Part shown: in pieces, positions 18,230 to 26,328 of the stretch
Layout of the letters: the number at the start of each line of letters is the position of its first letter
Position numbering within the stretch: position 1 is the stretch's first letter
NCBI GenBank assembly: GCA_964507325.1
Contig: CAZDQL010000027.1
Coordinates: forward strand, 3,693 to 67,692
Origin: CAZDQL01 sp964507325
Lineage (GTDB): Bacteria > Planctomycetota > UBA1135 > GCA-002686595
Direction: 5' to 3'
Length of the DNA: 64,000 bases
The notes under the pieces: generated by a model
What the model was told of the DNA's origin: nothing
The model's input: only the letters and a program-made list of their open reading frames with translations
The model's database searches: none
Translations under genes and position numbers: made by a program

Positions 18230-18466
18230 ATGCCCCTCTACGAGTACGTCTGCAAAGCCTGCGAGCACCCGTTCGAAGAGCTGGTGTTCGGCTCCGAGAC
18301 CCCCAACTGCCCGAGCTGCGGCAGCGGTCGGCTCGAGCGTCAGATCTCCACCTTCGGCGTGAGCGAAGGCGGACCCGACCCCGCTCCCCCGCCGGGGGGC
18401 CCCTGTGCCGGTTGCCCCGCCGACGCGGGTGGAGCGGGTAGCTGCCCGATGGGTCCGATGGGGTGA
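18230..18466 (+). CDS. FmdB-type zinc ribbon protein
   Basis: 78 residues. The N-terminal 40 residues match the FmdB/CxxC_CXXC_SSSS zinc ribbon: MPLYEYVCKAC, C8-x2-C11 and C27-x2-C30. A proline/glycine linker leads to a second small cysteine group (C59, C62, C72) at the C-terminus. Members are small putative regulatory proteins of unclear role. The stop overlaps the GTG start of the next gene by 4 nt. Confidence 0.85.
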   Translation: MPLYEYVCKACEHPFEELVFGSETPNCPSCGSGRLERQISTFGVSEGGPDPAPPPGGPCAGCPADAGGAGSCPMGPMG

Positions 18467-19395
18467 TCGCGGCCCTCCTTCTGGCGGTCCCCGCCCCCTG
18501 TCAGGACGCCCTGCCCCCTCCGTCGGTGGCGGAGTGGGCGGAGCTCGTCCCGGCGGGGGAGTGGAACTTCTCCTACCGCTTCGACCTGGAGCAGCACGAC
18601 GGGATGCGCGACCGTCGCGAGGACCTCTCGCGGGAGGAGATCCACGCCCTCGGCTTCGAGCGCTTCGCCGACGAGTTCTCCCGCGAGACCCAGACACTGA
18701 GCCTGGCCTACGGCTTGGAGGGGGACTGCACTCTCTTCGTGACCCTGCCGTGGGTGGATGCGGAGCTCGACTCGACCACCGAGACGGCAGCGGAGCTGGA
18801 GCGCGAGGGGAACGGAGTCGGAGACCTCTCGATCGGTCTCACGCGCCTCTGGCACCACGGGGAGGAGCAGCGTCTGGTGGCGTCCCTGGCGGTGGGTCTG
18901 CCCACCGGATCGATCGACGAGGAGCAGGGGGGGGAGCTGCTCCCCTACGCGCTGCAGCCGGGAACGGGAACGGTCGACTTCTTCCCCGGCGTGGCCTGGA
19001 CGCGCAGCGAGCCGACCTGGAGCTGGGGCGTCGCGGCCCGCGCGCGGATCCACGCCGGCGAGAACGACCAGGACTGGGCCTGGAGCGACTCGCTGACGCT
19101 CGACGGCTGGCTCACGGTCCCCCTCGACCCGCACGTCTCGGCGGGCCTGCACCTGCGCAACACGTCGTGGGGCGACGTCCACGGCGGTGCGTCCGAGCTG
19201 GACCCCGATCGCGATCCCCTCGAGGACGACGGCCGCCAGGGGGGCACGCGCACCGACGGCTTCCTGCGCCTGGCGTGGCGCGGGAAGAGCGTGCGGGTGG
19301 AGGTGGAGCTCGGAGGCGTGCTCGACGAGCGGCTGGACGGATCGGGGCCGTCGACGGAGTGGATGGGAGTGGTGGGGTTGCGGTTCGGGCTCTGA
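18463..19395 (+). CDS. Outer-membrane beta-barrel-type protein
   Basis: 310 residues from GTG, translationally coupled to the FmdB-type gene. A short signal peptide (IAALLLAVPAPCQD) precedes strand-turn-strand patterns ending in aromatic residues (EWNFSYRFDL, LSLAYGLEGDCTLFVTLPWV, SWGVAARARI, GVVGLRFGL). The terminal Gly-Leu-Arg-Phe-Gly-Leu strand is typical of barrels. It resembles the 'phenol MetA pathway' transporter-type porins (PF13557-like); that is a tentative family call. It is predicted to sit in the outer membrane. Confidence 0.65.
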   Translation: MIAALLLAVPAPCQDALPPPSVAEWAELVPAGEWNFSYRFDLEQHDGMRDRREDLSREEIHALGFERFADEFSRETQTLSLAYGLEGDCTLFVTLPWVDAELDSTTETAAELEREGNGVGDLSIGLTRLWHHGEEQRLVASLAVGLPTGSIDEEQGGELLPYALQPGTGTVDFFPGVAWTRSEPTWSWGVAARARIHAGENDQDWAWSDSLTLDGWLTVPLDPHVSAGLHLRNTSWGDVHGGASELDPDRDPLEDDGRQGGTRTDGFLRLAWRGKSVRVEVELGGVLDERLDGSGPSTEWMGVVGLRFGL

Positions 19396-19423
19396 GGGGG
19401 TGGGGCGTGTACCATCCCCCCCC

Positions 19424-20095
19424 ATGCAGCCCTACAAGCGCGAGTTCGTCGAGTTCATGGTGCGCGCCGGAGTCCTCACCTTCGGGGACTTCACCACCAA
19501 GAGCGGCCGCAAGACCCCCTACTTCGTCAACACCGGCCTCTACCGCACCGGGGCGCAGATCGCCCGCCTGGGGCACTTCTACGCCGACGCGATCGAGGCG
19601 CGTCCGGAGCTCGAGGTCGACCTGCTCTTCGGGCCCGCCTACAAGGGGATCCCGCTGGTGGTGTCCACCTCCGCGGCGCTGGCGGAGCGGGGGCGCGAGG
19701 TGGGGTTCTGCTTCGACCGCAAGGAGCGCAAGGACCACGGGGAAGGGGGTGTCCTCGTCGGGCACCAGCCCGCGAACGGGGAGCGGGTGCTGATCGTCGA
19801 GGACGTGACCACCGCCGGCACCTCGATCCGCGAGACGGTGCCGGTGCTGCGCGCCGCGGCGGACGTGCGCCTGGCGGGGCTCGTGGTCTCGGTGGACCGC
19901 ATGGAGCGGGGCCGCGGCGATCGACCGGCCCTGGTGGAGCTGGCCGAGGAGTTCGAGATGCCCACCTTCGCCATCGTCACCCTCGACGACGTGGTCGAGC
20001 ACCTGGCGGGACGCGAGATCGACGGGCGGGTGCTGCTCGACGACGAGCTCCTGGGGCGGATCGAGGCCTACCGGGCGCAGTACGGGGCGCGCTAG
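19424..20095 (+). CDS. pyrE: Orotate phosphoribosyltransferase
   Basis: 223 residues. It catalyses orotate plus PRPP to OMP in pyrimidine synthesis. The PRPP-binding loop LIVEDVTTAGTSI is at residues 123-135. The substrate region FGPAYKGIPL (69-78), the catalytic-loop lysines (DRKERKDHGEGG, 98-109) and the N-terminal FGDFTTKSGRKTPYFVN are all present. The start at 19424 gives the expected N-terminus. It converges on hutU with only 9 bp between the stops. No other pyr gene is nearby. Confidence 0.95.
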   Translation: MQPYKREFVEFMVRAGVLTFGDFTTKSGRKTPYFVNTGLYRTGAQIARLGHFYADAIEARPELEVDLLFGPAYKGIPLVVSTSAALAERGREVGFCFDRKERKDHGEGGVLVGHQPANGERVLIVEDVTTAGTSIRETVPVLRAAADVRLAGLVVSVDRMERGRGDRPALVELAEEFEMPTFAIVTLDDVVEHLAGREIDGRVLLDDELLGRIEAYRAQYGAR

Positions 20096-20104
20096 GGACG
20101 CTGC

Positions 20105-21796
20105 CTACCCCCCCATCGGCAAGTCCACTCCCCGCTCCCGGGCGCAGGCCTGCGCCTCCTCGTAGCCCGCGTCCGCGTGGCGCGCGACCCCCAGGCCGGG
20201 GTCGGCGGTCAGGACGCGCTCGAGGGCGCCCGCCGCCTCGGGGGAGCCGTCCGCCACCACCACCTGGCCGGCGTGCAGGCTGTAACCCATGCCGACGCCG
20301 CCGCCGTGGTGGAAGGAGACCCAGGAGGCACCGCAGGCCACGTTCAGCATGCAGTTCAGGAGGGGCCAGTCCGCCACCGCGTCGGTGCCGTCCTTCATCC
20401 CCTCCGTCTCCCGGTTGGGGGAGGCCACCGAGCCGGTGTCGAGGTGGTCGCGACCGAGCACGATCGGAGCCTTGATGCGACCGCTGGCCACCGCCTCGTT
20501 GAAGGCCAGCCCCGCCCGCGCGCGCTCGCCGTAGCCGAGCCAGCAGATGCGCGCCGGCAAGCCCTGGAAGGCCACGCGCTCCCCCGCCAAGCGAATCCAG
20601 CGCGCCAGCGCTTCGTCCTCGGGGAAGAGCTCGAGCACGATCTCGTCGGTGACCGCGATGTCCTCCGGATCCCCCGAGAGGGCGGCCCAGCGGAAGGGGC
20701 CCTTGCCCTCGCAGAAGAGCGGCCGCACGTACTTGGGCACGAAGCCCTCGAAGTCGAAGGCGTTCTCGAGCCCCGCCTCCCGGGCGTGGCCGCGCAGGTT
20801 GTTGCCGTAGTCGAAGGTGTCGGCGCCGCGCGCCTGCAGGTCGATCATCTGCTGGCAGTGGCGCTTCATCGTCTCGAAGGAGGCGCGCTCGTAGGCCTTG
20901 GGATCGGCGGCGCGCAGCTCCAACGCCTGGGCCAGGCTCATGCCGTCGGGCACGTAGCCGTTGAGCGGGTCGTGGGCGCTCGTCTGGTCGGTGAGCACGT
21001 CGGGGATCTCGTCCCGCTCGAGCAGGCGACCGAGGAGCTCGGTGGCATTGCACACCACCCCCATCGAGCGCCCCACCCCCTCGCGCTTCCACTCCAGCGC
21101 CCGATCGATGGCGCGGTCCACGTCGGTCTCCTTCTCGTCGACGTAGCGCGTACGCAGGCGGAAGTCGATGCGCGCCTCGTCCACCTCCGCCACCAGGCAG
21201 GTCCCCTCGTTCATGGTGGCCGCCAGCGGCTGGGCGCCCCCCATCCCGCCCAGGCCCGCGGTCACCACCAGCCGCCCCTTCAAGGTCCCGCCGAAGTGGC
21301 ACTCGGCGCTGGCGGCGAAGGTCTCGTAGGTGCCCTGCAGGATCCCCTGGGTCCCGATGTAGATCCAGGAGCCGGCGGTCATCTGACCGAACATGATCTT
21401 GCCCGCCTCCTCCAGCTGGCGGAAGTGGTCCCAGTTGGCCCAGTTCCCCACCAGGTTGGCGTTGGCGATCAGGACGCGGGGCGAGGCGGGGGTGGTGCGG
21501 AAGACCCCCACCGGCTTGCCCGACTGCACGACCAGGGTCTCGTCCGGCTCGAGGCGCTTCAAGGTGGCCACGATCGCCTGGAAACACTCCCAGTTGCGCG
21601 CCGCCTTGCCGGTGCCGCCGTAGACGACCAGCTCCTCGGGGCACTCCCCCACCTCGGGGTCGAGGTTGTTCATCAACATGCGCATCGCCGCCTCTGCCGC
21701 CCAGGTCTTGCAGGTGCGCTCGCTCCCGCGGGGGGCGCGCTGGGGGCCGGTGGGGATGGCTGCGGCGGAGAGGGGATCGGTCTCGAGAGTCGACAT
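20105..21796 (-). CDS. hutU: Urocanate hydratase
   Basis: 563 residues, the normal family length. It converts urocanate to imidazolone propionate in histidine degradation, using tightly bound NAD+. Hallmarks: YGGTGKAARNW near the N-terminus, the NAD-binding glycine stretch VTAGLGGMGGAQPLAATMN, and VACGASWVSFHHGGGVGMGY with the conserved cysteine near the C-terminus. It stands without hutH, hutI or hutG in this window. The unrecognised gene upstream (21839-22945) is on the same strand, 42 bp away. Confidence 0.97.
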   Translation of the reverse strand: MSTLETDPLSAAAIPTGPQRAPRGSERTCKTWAAEAAMRMLMNNLDPEVGECPEELVVYGGTGKAARNWECFQAIVATLKRLEPDETLVVQSGKPVGVFRTTPASPRVLIANANLVGNWANWDHFRQLEEAGKIMFGQMTAGSWIYIGTQGILQGTYETFAASAECHFGGTLKGRLVVTAGLGGMGGAQPLAATMNEGTCLVAEVDEARIDFRLRTRYVDEKETDVDRAIDRALEWKREGVGRSMGVVCNATELLGRLLERDEIPDVLTDQTSAHDPLNGYVPDGMSLAQALELRAADPKAYERASFETMKRHCQQMIDLQARGADTFDYGNNLRGHAREAGLENAFDFEGFVPKYVRPLFCEGKGPFRWAALSGDPEDIAVTDEIVLELFPEDEALARWIRLAGERVAFQGLPARICWLGYGERARAGLAFNEAVASGRIKAPIVLGRDHLDTGSVASPNRETEGMKDGTDAVADWPLLNCMLNVACGASWVSFHHGGGVGMGYSLHAGQVVVADGSPEAAGALERVLTADPGLGVARHADAGYEEAQACARERGVDLPMGG

Positions 21797-21838
21797 GGGG
21801 GTGAGATCGGGGCCTTGGGGGCGGGGATTGTACGCCCA

Positions 21839-22945
21839 TCAGGCGGGCCAGCGCTTCTCGGGGCCGTGGAGCCAGTGGTTGACCACGTGGTGCACGCCCC
21901 GGTCGGGATGGCGGGCGTCCTCCTCGACCACGGCCTGGATGACGAACCACAGCACCGGGGAGGGCTTGTCCGAGCTCGCGGGAGGCAGGCTGAAGGAGTG
22001 CTCCTTCAAGGAGAGAGCCGCGGCGTGGGTCGCCGCTCCGGTGAGTCCCGCGACCACCATCCAGACCGCGCCGTTCGGCCTGCGCTGGAGCACCACGACT
22101 CCGAAGGTGCGGCTGGGCTTCTTGCCAGGCGCGTCGGCGAGATGGACCTCCTCGCCGATGCAGAGGGCGAACACCTGATCCTCCGCCACGCGCCGCGCGA
22201 CGGCGGAGTCCCGGTCTTTGATGTCATTCTCGTGCCAGACGAAGCGGCTGGGGACGAACTGCTCCTGTACGGAGGGGCGCACGAAGTGGAAGGGCAAAAC
22301 AGGGTCGTCGGTCTCGGCGGCCTCGAGGGGAGTCTCGCCCCACATCGTCGAGAGCATCAGCTCTGCAGCGTGGCACGCTCGTGGCGAGCCGATGCAGACG
22401 ACCGACGGACCGCCGGACTCGAGGAACTTCGCCCAGGGCTCGTCGAAGGAAGCGCGCGCCTTCTCGACCTCCTCCTCCAGCAGGACGTCGTGGAGGTCGA
22501 AGTGCACGTTGGTCGATACGCGGTCCACTTCGCGTTGGATCTCCGCCACCGACTTGACGTCCCACTGGGAGAGGTCCACGCGCCGGTCGTGGACCTTCGA
22601 CCCCAGGAGGAAGACGACCCGGTCCCCTTCGGCGAAGGCCTGCAGGAGGCTCGGCTTCTCGAAGACCGGCCGGCGAGCGAGGCTCTCGTCGAAGCGCTCG
22701 AGGTAGGCGTTCAGGGCGTACAGCTCGTCGAGGGAGAGCACCAGACGGTCGCCCGCGGAACAGATGGCCCGCACCTTTCTGCGGTCGATGATCGGACGAG
22801 TCGATTCCTTTCCCGTCAGCTCCAGCCAGGCGGCGTGGATCTCCCGGGATAGCTTGGAGAAGCTCCCCACGGCGTTCTTGCGAGCGGAGAGGACCTTCGC
22901 CAATCGAAAGACCGGAGCCTTGTTCTTCCATGATGCGTCGCACAT
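21839..22945 (-). CDS. Unrecognised 368-residue cytoplasmic protein
   Basis: The ATG at 22945 has a perfect AAGGAGG 6 nt upstream; a GTG immediately before it is not needed. The product is soluble. The first 110 residues look helical (RLAKVLSARKNAVGSFSKLS and RKVRAICSAGDRLVLSLDEL). The middle has an alpha/beta pattern with SVVCIGSPRACHAAELML. The last third includes RTFGVVVLQRRPNGAVWMVV and GLTGAATHAAA, which look like a conserved binding core. I have no family name. It is divergent from the winged-helix gene beside the ubiquitin-like operon. Confidence 0.7.
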   Translation of the reverse strand: MCDASWKNKAPVFRLAKVLSARKNAVGSFSKLSREIHAAWLELTGKESTRPIIDRRKVRAICSAGDRLVLSLDELYALNAYLERFDESLARRPVFEKPSLLQAFAEGDRVVFLLGSKVHDRRVDLSQWDVKSVAEIQREVDRVSTNVHFDLHDVLLEEEVEKARASFDEPWAKFLESGGPSVVCIGSPRACHAAELMLSTMWGETPLEAAETDDPVLPFHFVRPSVQEQFVPSRFVWHENDIKDRDSAVARRVAEDQVFALCIGEEVHLADAPGKKPSRTFGVVVLQRRPNGAVWMVVAGLTGAATHAAALSLKEHSFSLPPASSDKPSPVLWFVIQAVVEEDARHPDRGVHHVVNHWLHGPEKRWPA

Positions 22946-23336
22946 CACGAACCTCCTTCGCCCGCAGATTGGTCAACGGCCTGGCAACGTGCTGCCTAGA
23001 CTGTACACCGATTCGACCGCGGCTGTCAGAATCTCGACAGGCTTTGCCGTTTTGCGGACGAGCCTAACTGGTGGAAGAAAGCCAAGTTAGGACGTGCGGC
23101 CGGGCTCAAGGGCGTGCTATCATCCGAATTAGGCGGCGGAGGGCCGGGGAGGGCGCGGGAGCCCCGGAGTGTCTGCGGGGAAGGATGTCGACCGGCGCTC
23201 CCTCCTGGTCGTCGCCGCACGAGTTCGGGTCGTCCTGCTCCCCACACCGCGGGCGTCGCCCGCGGCCTCCGCGGTTCCCGGTTCAGGGCGGCCGGCTAAG
23301 CCACTTGAGCGGCTGCGGTCGCGGAGGTTGCGTTCA
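22946..23336. promoter_or_regulatory. Divergent intergenic region of 391 bp with an inverted repeat
   Basis: It separates the leftward 368-residue gene from the rightward winged-helix gene. It holds the AAGGAGG site of the former and GGAGG 9 nt before the latter. An inverted repeat CCTAACT (23063-23069) ... AGTTAGG (23085-23091), 15-nt spacer, sits mid-way and is the best candidate operator. The stretch is less GC-rich than its surroundings near 23000-23130. I see no unambiguous -35/-10 pair. Confidence 0.45.
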
Positions 23337-23816
23337 ATGGCACGCCATTCCCGGAAACGTGGGGTCACGGGACCCCAGGTCACCTGGACGGGGGAGCTCA
23401 CGGTCACGCCGGAGGCCGAATACGAGGGGGAGCTGGTGCTGCGCTCCTCCGCCAACGACGAGATCAGCATCGTGATACCGGGGGCGCTGGCCCTGGTGAT
23501 GGTGGCGCTGCACAAGGCCTACATGAGAGACAAGGGCGCGCGCACGCCGCGCACGCGCGGGTACCGACGGCCCGGCATGATCTCGGCGTCCGGGGCACAG
23601 ATCCGAGAGGACGTGGTCGGACCCAGTGACGACGCGATCACGTCCTACGTCGGCAAGCTGCGCAGGCGCCTGAGGGACCGCTGGGCCGAGGAGGGGCGCA
23701 GCGACGAAGTGCCGCAGATCATCGAGACCTGCACCGGCCATGGGTATCGCATCGGGCTGGGCGGCATCCCCTTCACCTGGGACCATCCTCCTCCCGAAGA
23801 CGACCCCCAGGCGTAG
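23337..23816 (+). CDS. Winged-helix DNA-binding protein, OmpR/PhoB C-terminal type
   Basis: 159 residues from ATG 23337, which has GGAGG 9 nt upstream; an in-frame ATG at 23169 only adds a low-complexity arginine/proline stretch. The C-terminal part has the Trans_reg_C recognition pattern ITSYVGKLRRRLRDRW followed by IIETCTGHGYRIG (the wing). There is no receiver domain. The middle (IVIPGALALVMVALHKAYMR) could be the N-terminal beta platform and helix 1. It lies 147 bp upstream of the ubiquitin-like operon on the same strand and is a good candidate for its regulator (inference). Confidence 0.7.
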   Translation: MARHSRKRGVTGPQVTWTGELTVTPEAEYEGELVLRSSANDEISIVIPGALALVMVALHKAYMRDKGARTPRTRGYRRPGMISASGAQIREDVVGPSDDAITSYVGKLRRRLRDRWAEEGRSDEVPQIIETCTGHGYRIGLGGIPFTWDHPPPEDDPQA

Positions 23817-23822
23817 CCGTGT

Positions 23823-23849
23823 GACAGCGGTGCGCGGCGGTTCGCTGTC
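23823..23849 (+). terminator. Hairpin just after the winged-helix gene
   Basis: A perfect 7-bp inverted repeat GACAGCG (23823-23829) / CGCTGTC (23843-23849), 13-nt loop, starts 6 nt after the stop codon. There is no T-run. A second small hairpin (GGTAC/GTACC, 23851-23866) follows at once. Together they could terminate or attenuate transcription entering the ubiquitin-like operon. Confidence 0.4.
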
Positions 23850-23923
23850 GGGTACCGAGCTGTACCACGGCCAGGTCGCCAGCGGTAGGTGACAAGTCAT
23901 GTAGCAGTGCATGGAGGAACTAG

Positions 23924-23935
23924 GGAGGGCCCTCC
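23924..23935. promoter_or_regulatory. 12-bp perfect palindrome upstream of the ubiquitin-like operon
   Basis: GGAGGGCCCTCC lies 28 nt before the first ATG of the operon (23964). Its dyad symmetry and position are right for a repressor operator or a 5'-leader hairpin. It does not overlap the Shine-Dalgarno of that gene (GAGGAG at about 23952). Confidence 0.35.
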
Positions 23936-23963
23936 AAAGTGTGGGCGACTCGAGGAGCCGCCC

Positions 23964-24512
23964 ATGACCAACCCCTTTCGCCTACTGCTCGAAGACGCCG
24001 GCGGAACCCGCCTCGAGCTGCCCGACGGAGTGAGCTGGCTCTCGCTGCCGGCCCGCAGGGCTCGGAAGAGCAAGGCACCGCGCCTGCTGCGCAGACGACC
24101 CCGCGGCCGTGAGGCGGTCGCCCTCGAGCCGATCCGCAGCGAGTCCGGCCCCTCCCTCTTGATGATGCGCCCGGGCAGCCTCGACGCCCGGCTGAACGGT
24201 GCGCCCGCTCCGCGCCTGACCCTCCTGCACTCCGGAGACCTCCTGTGGCTCGACGGCGCGGGGCTGATGGCGGTCGAAATGGCGCGCGAGATCTCGGCGG
24301 CCCCGGCCACCGAGGAGCAGGCGGCACACGCCTGCCCGGTCTGCCGCGGGCCGATCGCGGTGGGAGAGCAGGTTCTCACGTGCTCCGGCTGCTCGAGCGC
24401 CCTCCACGACGAGCCCGAGCTCGGCTGCGCCCGGCTGGTGGGCACCTGCCCAGTCTGCTCCACCCCCACCGACCACTCCGAGTCCCCCGAGCCGTGGGAG
24501 GCCACCCCGTGA
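23964..24512 (+). CDS. RING-type (E3-like) protein with FHA-like N-terminus
   Basis: 182 residues; GAGGAG lies 7 nt before the ATG. Residues about 60-110 look like an FHA-type beta sandwich (DARLNGAPAPRLTLLHSGDL, then LWLDG). Residues 124-165 hold eight potential zinc ligands: C124, C127, C140, C143, H148, C155, C162, C165. This Cx2C-x12-Cx2C-x4-H-x6-C-x6-Cx2C layout is that of the prokaryotic RING/treble-clef proteins found in bacterial ubiquitin-like operons. It is followed at once by E1- and E2-like genes, so an E3-like or substrate-binding role is likely. Its stop overlaps the E1 start by 4 nt. The FHA assignment is weaker than the RING one. Confidence 0.8.
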   Translation: MTNPFRLLLEDAGGTRLELPDGVSWLSLPARRARKSKAPRLLRRRPRGREAVALEPIRSESGPSLLMMRPGSLDARLNGAPAPRLTLLHSGDLLWLDGAGLMAVEMAREISAAPATEEQAAHACPVCRGPIAVGEQVLTCSGCSSALHDEPELGCARLVGTCPVCSTPTDHSESPEPWEATP

Positions 24513-25702
24513 TCACCCGCAGGCCGAGCTTCATCGACGGTCCCCCCGACGCCGACGCGCGCCTGGCCGGCGCACGGCTGGCCCAGGTGGGCTTGGGCAG
24601 TATCGGACTCGAAGGCGCCCTGAAACTCGCCCGGCTGGGGGTCGCCAGGCGGGGTCGGGGCCGGCTCGACCTCGTCGATCCGGGGTACCTCGAGGCCCCC
24701 AACCTCGAGACCCACCCGATCGGCCCCGAGGACCTGGGCCAGCCCAAGGTCGCCCTGGCCGCCCGCCGCGCGACCGCCATCGCCCCCGACCTCGACTGCG
24801 CGACCTTCGAGGAGCCCTTCGAGGCCCGCCCCCTGAGCGCCCTCCTGGGCGTGGACCTGGTCCTCCTGGCCAGCGACCACCCCGCCGTCGAGATCGAGGT
24901 GGGCCAGGCCTGCACCCTGCTCGGGATCCCGCTCCTGCACGCCGCGGTGCACGGGGACACCCTCGTCGCCCAGGTGCGCAGTTTCACCAACGCCGACCCC
25001 GAGGGGCCCTGCCCCGCCTGCGCCTTCGGGGAGGCGGAGTGGGATCTGGTGGCCAGCGCCGAGCGCTTCCGCTGCGACGGCGGCGGGATCGTCGCCGCCG
25101 AGGGACAGCCGACGCGCAGCACCGCCTTCCTCTGCTCCCTGGCGGCGGACCTGGCGCTGATCGAGGTCGTGCGCCACCTCCTGGGCCTGGGAAGCCTCTC
25201 CGACCGGCTGATCGAGTACTGCGGCTACACCCACCGCTCGGTCCTCTCCCCCCTCACGCGCAACGCCGACTGCCCCTGCGAGCACCGGCGGCTGGAGGCG
25301 TTGGAGCCCGCCGATCCCGCGACGGCGACCCTGGCCGCCCTCGCCGACGCCGCGCACCTGGACCCCGAGCGCTCCAGCGTGGCGATCGAAGGTCTGCGCT
25401 TCGCCGCGCGCGGCGCCTGCGAAGACCCCGGCTGCCCCAGCGCGGGGAGGTTCCACGGCGAGGACGCGGCCACGCCCACCTGCGCCGCGTGCGCCGGTCC
25501 CGCGCGTCCCCATCCCCTCCACACCTGGAGCGAGGCGCCGCTGGCGCGCCTGGGGGCCGCGCTCGAGGCCCCCCTGGCCACCCTGGGGGTGCGCGCCCCG
25601 CGCACCCTGCTCCTGCGCGGCGGCACCGGCGGCGCCTGCGTGCCCCTCGTCACGCCCTCGAAGGAGCCCTCGGAGGAGCCCTCGAAGGAGATCGACGCAT
25701 GA
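24509..25702 (+). CDS. E1-like ubiquitin-activating enzyme (ThiF fold), module 1
   Basis: 397 residues from GTG. The Rossmann core starts at LAQVGLGSIGLEGALKLARL (G28, G30, G33). It continues with DLVDPGYLEAPNLETHPI, where the usual Arg after the NxxR asparagine is not obvious, and QPK with K80. Catalytic cysteine candidates are C189 in FRCDGGGI and C209 in STAFLCSL. A zinc site is likely from C168/C171 with C255/C257. The C-terminal 110 residues add a second cysteine set (C304, C309, C325, C328). The enzyme should adenylate the C-terminal glycine of the Ubl encoded at 27020 and pass it to the E2-like partner at 25699, whose ATG overlaps this gene's stop. Confidence 0.85.
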   Translation: MITRRPSFIDGPPDADARLAGARLAQVGLGSIGLEGALKLARLGVARRGRGRLDLVDPGYLEAPNLETHPIGPEDLGQPKVALAARRATAIAPDLDCATFEEPFEARPLSALLGVDLVLLASDHPAVEIEVGQACTLLGIPLLHAAVHGDTLVAQVRSFTNADPEGPCPACAFGEAEWDLVASAERFRCDGGGIVAAEGQPTRSTAFLCSLAADLALIEVVRHLLGLGSLSDRLIEYCGYTHRSVLSPLTRNADCPCEHRRLEALEPADPATATLAALADAAHLDPERSSVAIEGLRFAARGACEDPGCPSAGRFHGEDAATPTCAACAGPARPHPLHTWSEAPLARLGAALEAPLATLGVRAPRTLLLRGGTGGACVPLVTPSKEPSEEPSKEIDA

Positions 25703-26328
25703 GCTCCCCCGGTCTGATCGGTCTCGCCGAGGCCACCCTGCCCCCGCGCGTCGAGGAGCGGCTCGAGCGCGCCCACGCCGCCTCCCTGGGCCCCCTGCCG
25801 TGGCGCAACCGCAAGCGCGCCGAGGCCCACGAGCTCCTGGTCCTGGCGGAGCGCGCCGAGCGCCTGACGGTCGTCGGCCTGGACCTCACCACCGAGCTGC
25901 GCGCCCTGGTGCGCCTGGTGGTCCCCGTCGCCACGCGCCCGGAGCCCGAGGGCGAGCTGGTCGTCGCGCCGGAGGCGGAGCTGGCGCTCTTCTACCCCAT
26001 GGCCGCCCTGCGCGGCGCGCTGCCGGGGTGGAGCTTCGTGTCGATCCAGGAGCCGCAAGACGCCTGGAGCGCGAGCATCGCCCAGGGACCCGACCAGCGC
26101 CTCTGCCTCGGGACCCGCCTGCCCGCCGGAATCCCGCTGCGCGAGATCCTGCTCGCCTCCTACTCCGCCCTCGCCATGCAGGCGATCCAGATCGACGAGA
26201 GGGACGAAGCAGGCGTGATGAACCTCGCCGCAGCTCGGTACTGGCAGTCCCGCACTTCGATCCTGCCCTTGACGCGGGCCGCCTTCCTGGACCCCCTCGA
26301 CGGCGATGCGGGGGAGGTGACCGCGTGA
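25699..26328 (+). CDS. E2-like ubiquitin-conjugating protein, module 1
   Basis: 209 residues. After a helical N-terminus the E2 fold pattern appears: ELVVAPEAELALFYPMAALR, a loop with active-site cysteine C136 in DQRLCLGTRLPAG, then the helix PLREILLASYSALAMQAIQI and the late GVMNLAAARYW. In known E2 proteins the cysteine likewise sits in an xCLG-type turn ahead of a long helix and an N/A/W motif. It probably accepts the Ubl thioester from the upstream E1. The start overlaps the E1 stop (ATGA), and its own stop overlaps the next GTG. Confidence 0.8.
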   Translation: MSSPGLIGLAEATLPPRVEERLERAHAASLGPLPWRNRKRAEAHELLVLAERAERLTVVGLDLTTELRALVRLVVPVATRPEPEGELVVAPEAELALFYPMAALRGALPGWSFVSIQEPQDAWSASIAQGPDQRLCLGTRLPAGIPLREILLASYSALAMQAIQIDERDEAGVMNLAAARYWQSRTSILPLTRAAFLDPLDGDAGEVTA

